From Sorex araneus (lineage: Eukaryota > Chordata > Mammalia > Eulipotyphla > Soricidae): 64,000 bases of DNA. A program made the translations under genes and the position numbers. Positions 55,832-64,000 of the stretch are shown here, in pieces (the stretch's first letter is position 1; the number at the start of each line of letters is the position of its first letter). Under the pieces are notes generated by a model. It was given only the letters and a program-made list of their open reading frames with translations. It was not told where the DNA came from and did no database searches. The DNA lies in the NCBI RefSeq assembly GCF_027595985.1, contig NC_073304.1, forward strand, positions 48,091,137 through 48,155,136, given 5' to 3'.

Positions 55832-57063
55832 AGTTTTGTTTTTTAGGTCACAGTTGGTGGTGAAGACTGGGTATTATTTCTGGCTGCTCTGCACTGAGGG
55901 ATATATCCTGGCTAGCTAAAGGGACCAAATAGGATTCTGGGGTCTAGGATAACATAGCCTCTGATAGTTTAGGTTTATTGGGTTACTCCCATCACAGTGC
56001 TCCCATTCCTCTGTTTATTTGTAGCTTCTTTCTTATTGCTCTGTTGACTTGTAAATATTGTTTTATCTTCTCCTTGAGTCCTTTGCATAGTTTATTCAGA
56101 GCAATATCCTTTTTGTATGGACACAGGAAGACTTAGCAAATGCTATGCTTTTGTAACCTGGGAGTCATTTGATATTTCCCTCCTGGGCATCTGTTCTCTA
56201 GACCTAAGCCTCAGCTCTTCTTACTTCCTAGCACCCCCAAAAGCAGGGTCCCAATGAGGGATGGGACTGACCCAGGGCAAGTGGTGAGTTGTGTGCTACC
56301 CTGACATCGAGATGGACCTGGCCAAAGTGCCTAATGCTTAACTATAAGTTAAGAGCTTGGTCATGGACAAATGCTGTCATGATGCAAATAGTGATCACTA
56401 GATTTGGTCCCTGCTAGGGTTAGGAATGATTAATCTGGCCTGAGTGCTGTAGTCTGAGTCTGTGGCAAGATGTTGCCAGGAGAGCTGCCTTGCAAGCCTC
56501 AATGTATTTCTTGCTATGTCCATACAAAAATAACTAGTGTTCAGATGTGAATAAGTTCTTGGACTGAGGAAAGGAGAAAAACCTTAAGAGTTTTTTTTTT
56601 TTTTTACCTGCTGGCAGTCAGGAAGGGTTATGGAATGCCTGGCCCTCAGGAAGGGCTTTCTTATGTTGATTTTGCTACCTGGCTGTGTGTAGCCTAGAGG
56701 GCAAGGGGAGGAGAAACTAGTAGGGGGAGACTAGTGAAGGGGAGAATCCAGGGCTGAGATAGATCCAGAGAGAGGACGGAGCCAGGAGTGCGAGAGGTGA
56801 GAAAGATGGAAGGTTGAATAACCGGTAACTAATCAGCAACCAGCTTGGTCCTCGTTCTTCCTTCTCTTGTCCTTGGCCAACGGTCGTCCCGATCCAGCCC
56901 ACACACAGGGTTTCCAGAGCACCGAATTCGGGCAGTGAGACAGTCACCCAGAGAGCCCGAGAGTGCACACGCCCGTTGGCGTGCAATAGTTTTTTACACT
57001 GGGGATCAAATCCCGTTCAGCTGAATGCAAGGTAGTGCCCTACCCATTGTTATCTCTCTGGCT
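55832..57063 (-). repeat. Old tRNA-derived SINE split by an LTR
   Basis: The tail half is 55832-55942 ('TTTTTTAGGTCACAGTTGGTGG' to 'GGATTCTGGGG'). The head half is 56999-57063 ('CTGGGGATCAAATCCCG', 'GAATGCAAGG', 'TTATCTCTCTGGC'). Removing the intervening LTR and one CTGGGG copy gives one continuous SINE, so the SINE is older than the LTR. Confidence 0.82.
55943..56998 (+). mobile_element. Solo LTR of an endogenous retrovirus, plus strand, 6-bp TSD
   Basis: A 1056-bp unit flanked by CTGGGG at 55937-55942 and 56999-57004. It starts TCTAGGATAA (TG expected; the homologous LTR at 12581-13953 starts TGTAGGATAA) and ends TTTTACA. The 6-bp duplication and LTR length suit a class II (ERVK-like) betaretroviral family, by inference. 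A T15 run lies at about 56590. No internal viral genes are present; the single LTR implies recombination between the two LTRs of a former provirus. Confidence 0.88.
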
Positions 57064-57082
57064 CACTATTTGTTATTTTTTA

Positions 57083-57259
57083 TTTATTTATTTTTGCCTT
57101 TTCGGTCACACCTGGTGATGCACAGGGGTTACTCCTGGCTTTGCACTCAAGAATTACTCATGGCGGTGCTCAGGGGACCATATGGGATGCTGGGAATGGA
57201 ACTTATGTTGGCAGCGTGCAAGGCAAACGCCCTCCCCGATGTGCTATCACTTCAGCCCT
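57083..57259 (-). repeat. SOR SINE, full-length, minus strand, perfect TSD
   Basis: 'TTTTTGCCTTTTCGGTCACACC' to 'GCTATCACTTCAGCCC'. Perfect 17-bp TSD CTATTTGTTATTTTTTA at 57066-57082 and 57260-57276. Confidence 0.96.
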
Positions 57260-57401
57260 CTATTTGTTATTTTTTAAATGAGCAATATTTAAGAAATAGA
57301 AATTGTGTATTCTATATTTACTTTCAAAAAAAGAGTAATGTGGAGTTCATGCCCAATTCGATCAGCTTAAACAATGGCTGAATAAATAGTAGTACTCCTA
57401 C

Positions 57402-57653
57402 TTTTGCACTGTTGTCCCATTGTTCATCGATTTGCTCAAGCGGGCACCAGTAATGTCTCCATTGTGAGACTTGTTATTACTTTTTTTTTTTTTGCATATC
57501 GAATATGCCACGGGTAGCTTGACAGGCTCTGCCATGTGGGCGGAATGAATACTCTCAGTACTTTCTGAGCTCTCCAAGAGGGAAGGAGGAATCAAACCCG
57601 GGTTGACCGCATGCAAGGCAAATGCCCTATCTGCTGTATTATTGCTCCAGCCC
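57402..57653 (-). repeat. RTE-tailed SINE, full-length, minus strand, with TSD
   Basis: 'CACTGTTGTCCCATTGTTCATCGATTTGC', 'TTGTGAGACTTGTTATTAC', a T13 insert, 'CATATCGAATATGCCACGGGTAGC', and a complete head complement ('GAATCAAACCCGG', 'GCAAGGCAAATGCCC', 'ATTGCTCCAGCCC'). TSD AGTACTCCTAC / AGTACTCTTAC at 57391-57401 and 57654-57664 (10 of 11). Confidence 0.93.
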
Positions 57654-57664
57654 AGTACTCTTAC

Positions 57665-58139
57665 ATTTAAAAAAAAATTAAATAATGAAATGTGTTTAAA
57701 AATCTCCTAATATGCTTCTGTTGGTTTAATTTTTTGGCCAAATCATTAAAAACTCTCTTACTGTTCATCATAAATCTATAGGGAAATAGAATATAGTAAA
57801 ATTTGTTTATAGTACTCTGTAATTTAAAATATCATCAACATTAAAAATGAAAATCTCTGTATCTTTGTAAAAAAGCTTAACCAAAGTAGCCATAATGGAG
57901 CATGTCTATTTGGTTGCAAAGGTTATGACACAGGGCAAGCTGTTTTTCTCTATGTCTTGGCAAATGGTTTTATTCCTTTCTAATTCTGGGTCAACTTCCA
58001 GCATTTTATCCTTTGCACTTTCAATGAAGTAAGGTTACTTTTAATGTGAAGTTCTGTCTGTTTACTTGTTTTTGCCAAACTTCCATCCTCTGGGACATTT
58101 TCATTCTTTTTATCACAACCACTTTTCTCTTTCATGTTA
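57665..58139. other. No gene seen
   Basis: AT-rich unique-looking sequence. Confidence 0.5.
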
Positions 58140-58262
58140 GTCTTGCCTTTCCTGAGTTCCTCTGGCTCCCGTTCTCAGACTTTCAAATGGCCTGGTGTCC
58201 ACATCCCAGGGGCAGAGACTGTGTCTATAACTCTATTCATGTCAATTTAACGTCCACCATTA
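58140..58262 (+). repeat. Possible L2 3'-end fragment
   Basis: 'CAGGGGCAGAGACTGTGTCTATAACTCTATTCATG' resembles L2's 'gggcagggactgtgtcttattcatc'. Confidence 0.45.
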
Positions 58263-58759
58263 TCATTTTTCATTTATCTTCTGCACTTTCATCACTGTTG
58301 ACCCATTTCCTCTTTGAGTGATTCATTTTCTTAGAAACAACATAGGGGTTTATCACTGGGAGATAAAGAGGGAACACAACCACAATGATTCGAAGAATAA
58401 GTGAGCCATGTCTGTGTGCCCAAGGACAGATAGACTAGGAAAACAAGTCATATTACTGGCTACAGGTCATGATATGGACTCATCTCCATTGTGATTTCTG
58501 ACCCGAATTCTTAGCAGTGATGTTTTACTTTATGCAATTCATCATGGTTAATACTTTGGGGTCTCTAAAATTTAAACTTCGTTGTTAGGAGACAACCATT
58601 CTTTAACTATTCTAAAGTAACTGAAAAGGATACATGTCAAGCCTGTACAAAAACTGAGCAGCCCTAGATTTTAAAAAAAGATTATCAATTTGCAAAGTTG
58701 AAGTCATAAAAATTGTTATGTCTTGGATTTTTACTGTAATTCCTTTCCCTTGCCTCAGT
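58263..58759. other. No gene seen
   Basis: Unique-looking sequence. Confidence 0.5.
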
Positions 58760-59182
58760 TATTATTGCCAGTGTTGCACAGATTCTCCTGGCTGTGGTGC
58801 TCCCACGGTCAGTCTCAGAGTCTGCTGAGGGGGCTATTTACAGTGGTGCTGGCATAATGTCTTCATGCACATTCTGGCACCATGGGGTCATTGTAGTTCT
58901 CAAATACATGCTCACTTGTGGGTGTACTTCATGGCCATAGTGCTCACACATCTTTTAGCTGCAGTGCTCACCAAAGGTTGCCCCTCTCTGGTGCGGTTCT
59001 CACCTGCTGCAGTGAAGCATGAAATCGCTTGCAGCTTCAGGGTTCACAGACAGCAGAGCTGCTAGACTCAAACAGCAGAGCTGACACGATCTTGATTGGC
59101 ACATTCAGTCCCTACTGAACGTGTCACCTGAGGCTTACAAGACAGATGTCCTAAACTACTGTGCTATTCCTTCAGGCCCTAG
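58760..59182 (-). repeat. SINE-headed element with degenerate internal short repeats
   Basis: The right end ('GAGGCTTACAAGACAGATGTCC', 'TGTGCTATTCCTTCAGGCCC') is a tRNA-type SINE head complement. To its left lie about ten imperfect units centred on GTGCTCACA / GTTCTCAC, spaced about 25-45 bp (58795-59050). The unit arrangement differs from all other SINEs here. Confidence 0.45.
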
Positions 59183-59464
59183 CTTTTTATTTTAGCATTG
59201 TGTTAGGTTATATTGAGTATTCTGCAGTAACATTGTCATTTAGGTTATGTAACTGGGAAAATTCCAGGGCAATGATAAGATGCTAACTATGGTTTGGCAA
59301 AGAGTGAACAGTTTCCTAGTGATTATTGTAGGGAAAAAAGCACAGAGGTTGGTCAATCTATGTAGTTAATTGAGAAAGTTATTAATTTGATTGGCACATA
59401 GGGTCCATGTTAGAGAATGACTATAGTGCCCCAAGTCCATTTCCCCCACAATTTAAAGTGATAA
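59183..59464. other. No gene seen
   Basis: Unique-looking sequence. Confidence 0.5.
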
Positions 59465-59685
59465 GTGACATTCACTGAAAACTTACTGATTTCTGGGTAT
59501 TTTTTAAGGCATGGCTCACTTAATCTTCAAATGGTTGTTTCTGTCATCACCATCTTAGCAATGAGAACACAGGAGATTGGAAAGGCCACTGAGGTTTTCC
59601 AGGTATTACATATCTAAGGCAGAGCCAGTAATGAAACCCTGAATTATGTGGTCCTGCCCTAACTACTCCATGACATTGCCTGACA
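59465..59685 (-). repeat. MIR, minus strand, nearly full-length
   Basis: 'CACTGAAAACTTACTGATTTCTGGGTATT', 'CACTTAATCTTCAAATGG', 'AGCAATGAGAACACAGGAGATTGG', 'AAGGCAGAGCCAGTAATGAAACCC' follow the whole MIR complement in order. Confidence 0.82.
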
Positions 59686-60993
59686 AAATCACTTTTGAGT
59701 TCTATGAGTGTCTATAGATCCATGTTTGTAGTTGGGCAGGTTGTGCTAGGCACTGGTGCATGGAGCTAAGTTCTAGCCTAGGTTTCCAGCCATGCCTGAA
59801 TCTGCATGGTCCATACTTCCAGAGGGGTGCCTGTTTAAATTCACAGGTATAGAGTAAGCTGGTCTTGATCTTGATAAAAATTATCGATTCTCACTACCCT
59901 AATAATTGAAAGAGCAGCTAGGTTATGAAAAATAAAAACCCTAGGTGGGAATTGATTAAGTGATTTATCTAAGATGAGAAATGAATTGGTGGAGTAATGA
60001 TTCACTTGAGAAAGGGATTAGATTCCAAGCCGAGTAGGTTTCATTTGATGCAAAAAGCAATAAGGTAACTGTGAGACATTTATAAATCAAACTGTACATT
60101 GGCCTTCACACAGTAAAATGGCAGGTCTGGGCTGGTCCCTCAGAATAGATTGCCCTGGGGAGCCTGATGCCTTACTTCTGGCTAATCATTTCTTCTCCAA
60201 AATTTTGGTTACTTTCTGCATTCAGATCAGATCTTGGTAACACTTCTATTTCCCTTGAGGGATAAATATATAATCACCAGGATGTAAAAAAAAGTCTGAA
60301 AGAAAATTTCCCTTTACCTTACTACCTTTCATAATTGAACTTTATAGACCTCTTTTAATTAGAGAGTTGCAATTACTATTGTTACTGTCTTGAGAATACT
60401 CAGCTAAAGAAAGATTTTCCTGAGTGCCTCTAAGCTACCACAGCCTGTCTATCCTCTTCCTAACCAAGAAATGCTGCTTCATCAGCCAGAACCTTCAGAT
60501 AGGAGGGGCCCTGAGTTCTATCTTATCAAAATGAATTTAGCATTTCTTGTGGATGTACAAGTTTTACAAGAATTCTTGAAAGAAAAGTAAGAGCCAACTT
60601 CTTCTGTTTCCATGAATAGTCAACTAGCTGGCAAAATTTTAAAGACAAAACAGAACTATAAAATTCAAAGACTTCCCTGAGAAATGCAACTTGTAAAATA
60701 ACACTCTGTTCAAATATTTGGAGAATTCTAGATACTATACCTCTTCCTCAGATGGTAAGAATATTTTCCAAGAGTTCTTCCTTATAAGTGAGATACACTG
60801 AAAAAAATTTTGCCTCTACCCCTTTCCATATATCTAGCTAAGAGGAACAATTCAACATGAAAAAACCTTCAAAGTTTTGTTATTTTTTAGGAAGTTTATG
60901 AACTAGTAATCTGGGAAACATGTTTTGAAAATGCTATATGATAGCCATGGACAAATTTGGGTATGAATAATCAATTCCCTAATTAAATTCAGA
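59686..60993. other. No gene seen
   Basis: Unique-looking AT-rich sequence without supported genes. Confidence 0.5.
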
Positions 60994-61172
60994 ACTAGGG
61001 CTAGAAAGATAGAGGCAAAGATGCTTGTCTTGTGTGTGGCAGTCCTGGGTTCAATGTCTGGCATCACATATGAACACTACCAAGAATAATCCCTGAGCAC
61101 AGATCCAGGAGTAAGCTCTGAGCATCCCTGGGTGTGGTTCACCCTGTGCATCCCATACCCCAAATAAATAAA
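60994..61172 (+). repeat. tRNA-derived SINE, plus strand
   Basis: 'GGGCTAGAAAGATAGAGGCAAAG', 'TGCTTGTCTTGTGTGTGGCAG', B box 'GGGTTCAATGTC', 'CAGGAGTAAGCTCTGAGCATCCCTGGGTGTGG' and an AAATAAATAAA tail. Confidence 0.87.
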
Positions 61173-61879
61173 CTCAAATTTTTCTCTTGTCTCGAGACTG
61201 TGCTAGAAGGGTGATGACAGAAAGTAGAAGAATTCTCGACTTCTCTTACGAAGGCAACAACAATAGTTTTCTGAATTCACTTGTGTTTTCTGTGGTCATT
61301 TTATGATCATTTTTTATTCTATGTGTTGGAAATAGAAAGTGTGAGGTCAAGCAAATGGCCTTCTCTTCTTGTTTAGTCTTCATCAAACTGAGTAACTCAG
61401 CTTTCGTGTGCTTTAGGAATTTATTGTAAAGTTTCATTAGAAAAAAAATTGTCATAAAGAGATCAGCAAGCTGCAGAGATATCTTCAGACCCGGAGCCAG
61501 GATGAATCTTATATCCTGGGCACCCCAGAACAGAGTGGGTGAGTCCTCCACCTGCCCAAACAGAACCCTGGTGGCAAAAATATCAAGAACCCAATTGCCA
61601 CCATGCCTATGGCCAGAGTCCACAGGCTTGGGCAAGCCTCATTCAGAAATAAATTTGTTGAAAAATTCAGGTATGTGGGTTTTGTGACAGAGATCTCCAG
61701 GCTCTCACAGAGTCAGGGATGGGGACCTTCACCATCCCCCTGTTCTTCCAGGAGCCTGGGATTGCACATCCATGCAACATCTCATGCTCTACACCACTGA
61801 TATATCAGCAGTAACACACCACATTGAATGGTATGTAAAGTAGAAGGCAATCAATCTTGATTAAGAAAATATTAACATA
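61173..61879. other. No gene seen
   Basis: A 129-codon minus frame at 61246-61635 has no recognisable domain. 61700-61800 may hold a very old SINE fragment ('GGGATTGCACATCCATGCAAC'). Confidence 0.45.
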
Positions 61880-62160
61880 CAAGATTTAACCTGATACAAC
61901 ATGCCAGCAATTTCTTATACAAGGGCCTAATAGCTCCAGGGTGAGATACAACAATCTTCACATACTGTCTTCTAAGGAAAACTTTTTTGGTCATTTTTAG
62001 CAAATTATTCATAACAAGTACTATAAAACATATTTTTTAGGGCCTGCTCTTGGGGCAGACCTTGATGGTGGTTGGGAAAATTGAAAACAATGGTGGTGGG
62101 ATTGGTGTTGGAATGTTAAATGTAATAAATCATTGTGAACTTTTCATAAAAATAAAAGAT
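61880..62160 (+). repeat. L1-like 3'-end family 2, copy C
   Basis: 'GAGATACAACAATCTTCACATACTGTCTTCTAAGGAAAAC', 'TTAGGGCCTGCTCTTGGGGCAG', 'GGTGGGATTGGTGTTGGAATG' and an 'AAAATAAAAG' end, aligned with copy B at 46030-46350. Confidence 0.55.
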
Positions 62161-63539
62161 AAAACAGAAAAAGCTGTCATAAAATAAGACTAAAACATGA
62201 GCAATAAAAAACAGAGTATGATACATAGAAGTACTATAAAACCATCCATGAAGCAAAATTCTAGAACCCTGCATAATCTGCAATTACTTTTACCTTCCTG
62301 ATACTTGATGCTATAGATGGGCTGTTTTTGTTCCCACCACAAATAAAAATAAAAAAAAACAAAAAATATGTTTGAAGCCCTAGCACTCAAGGTGATAATA
62401 TTCTGAAGATAATTATGTTAGATTTAGATAAGAACATGAGAAGGAACCTATGCAAGGATAGGCACCCATAAGACAAAGCCAAACCTATTTCTTCTGCCCT
62501 GTGAGGACACAGCCAGGAAGTGGCAAACAGCAGACCAGGAAGCAGGCCTACAGGTACCTTGATGTTCTGGGTTCTTTTAACCTCAAGAACCATGGAAAAA
62601 TAAATGCTTGTTGTTTAAGCCACCTGGTCTCAGGCATTTTGAATTGACTGAGATCCTTGCTTTTCTCATTGATGAAATAATAATAATATTATAGGTGATT
62701 AAGAGATGATTTGGAGGTGCCAGAAGCTTCATTCCCAGCATGATGTTTATACAGAAGTATCATACAGGGGCACTCAACATTGTAGGGTTCATCTTGGGGT
62801 AGGAGATGTACTGTTGAGAGGCAATGGTAGAATTTCCAGAGGTAGCGGTATTCAAGTCACCAATGGTCATGACTAATTGTTGGACTGCGATTTTCTTGCT
62901 TTTCTCTGAGTTCTGAATCTGGTTCTCAAGGCTTCCAGAATTTCTGTGATCATCTCTATATTCATCCATTTAGTCCTGTACATCTTAGATTACTTGACAC
63001 TGTTTTAATTGAGAGCCTTAAGAAGCATAGAGAGTGGAATTTGAAATAATGGGGTTGAGAGCAGGCTGGGAAAATAATAGCTTTATGAGATGGAGGGCCT
63101 TCCATTTCAATTGGATTTAACAGAAATGGAAGAATTATAAACCTTATTTGGGTCCTATCTCTGAAGATACTAAAAGATATTTCATCAGTGGGTAGCTTTT
63201 CTGGCACCTGTATATATATAAATAATTTTTGTTGTACTATCAAGCAACATTCCACAAGACACTTAAAATGTATCTAACATTACTTCTATGTCTATAAACA
63301 TTTTAATTTTTTTAGCAAGTTGGTTAATAGGAAGTACCTAACGTTTACTCTCAGACTGGATAATAGATATATTTTTTTCATTTGTTGTTCTCCCTTTTTT
63401 CCAAGAAGAGAATCACATTTTTTATTGTGATAGTTCTAAAGATAAAGAAGCAATACATGAGCAAGAAATTTAAATCCATAGGTCTTGAGTATCTGACATG
63501 CTTAACTCCCTTCTATCCTCCCTCCATACCCTGTTTCTC
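62161..63539. other. No gene seen
   Basis: AT-rich unique-looking sequence; short frames on both strands lack motifs. Confidence 0.5.
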
Positions 63540-63806
63540 CCTAGTGTTGCTCAGGATGCCCAGGGGCCCTTCCTGATGACACCCAGTCAAAAGGGTAGAT
63601 GCTTCAATACAAGGGACTAAGGACACAGTTCGATCATGCCCTTTGGTTCCAATAATTTCCCGGGAAACACTTAGGCAGCACCCAGAGACCTCCAGCTTGC
63701 ACCCACATGTCCTCAAGGGACTATATGTAGTGCCAGGAATTAAACTGAGTTTGGTGGGAATGGAAGGTAAATGCCTTAACTCCTGTACTATCTCTCCATC
63801 CCTGCA
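63540..63806 (-). repeat. Old tRNA-derived SINE, minus strand, with extended body
   Basis: Right half: 'CCTCAAGGGACTATATGTAGTGCC', 'GGAATTAAACTGAG', 'TACTATCTCTCCATCCC'. The left half (from 'AGTGTTGCTCAGGATGCCC') may be a second, older fragment. Confidence 0.6.
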
Positions 63807-64000
63807 AGTTATTTTTTTCAAATAACTCTTAGATGATTGTCTTTCTCACCAAATGCCTAATTTGAAAATCTAGGAATCTGTTTTGGACTGAGAAGGTTCT
63901 TTTTGTTACTATTTCAATAAGGATCATGAGTGAAGTTTGAAGCAATGGTCTCCCATGAACCTGAGGATGACAGGGTAGATTACAGAGCACTGGTGCTGGG

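Overview
This 64 kb window is AT-rich mammalian nuclear DNA, very probably from a shrew (family Soricidae, most likely genus Sorex). The evidence is the dominant repeat: a tRNA-Ala-like SINE of about 180 bp with an A-rich tail, which I recognise as the SOR-type element of shrews, present in roughly forty full, old or partial copies. Ancient eutherian repeats (MIR, L2, old L1M 3' ends) lie beneath it, as expected for placental mammal DNA. The species call is inference from repeat type; no gene here fixes it.

I found no functional protein-coding gene, no functional tRNA or rRNA gene and no CRISPR array. The only gene-derived sequence is a nearly full-length processed copy of HNRNPA3 at about 43.9-45.8 kb. 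It has 5' UTR remnant, both RRM domains, Gly-rich tail, 3' UTR, short A-rich tail and target-site duplication (TSD). Its start codon is ATA and its C-terminus is shifted by a 4-bp duplication. Whether the window is intergenic or lies inside a large intron cannot be told from the sequence.

Layout. 1-0.5 kb: a composite L1-tailed element. 0.5-9.4 kb: old and young SINEs plus the first SINE with an RTE-type tail. 9.46-9.98 kb: a 5'-truncated shrew L1 (minus). 12.45-14.1 kb: an L1 3' end split by an LTR, which is itself split by an RTE-tailed SINE. 14-33 kb: scattered SINEs, an L1 3' end at 20.5-20.9 kb, and an old L1M at 33.0-33.6 kb. 33.8-35.6 kb: a 5'-truncated RTE-clade LINE carrying the reverse-transcriptase FADD box, split by a 5'-truncated L1. 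38.0-38.9 kb: a second composite L1-tailed element. 43.9-45.8 kb: the HNRNPA3 retrocopy. 47-49.9 kb: RTE-tailed SINEs and an L1 3' end. 55.9-57.0 kb: a solo LTR with 6-bp TSDs inside a SINE. 57-64 kb: more SINEs and otherwise quiet sequence.

The most informative theme is how the retroelements cooperate. Two LINE machineries are visible. L1 leaves poly(A) tails and served SOR SINEs, the composite element and HNRNPA3. An RTE-clade LINE ends in short tandem repeats instead of poly(A), and its last ~60 bp, the end of its own ORF, reappears as the tail of a second SINE family that has the same tRNA-like head as SOR. Several insertions are nested, which gives a relative chronology.
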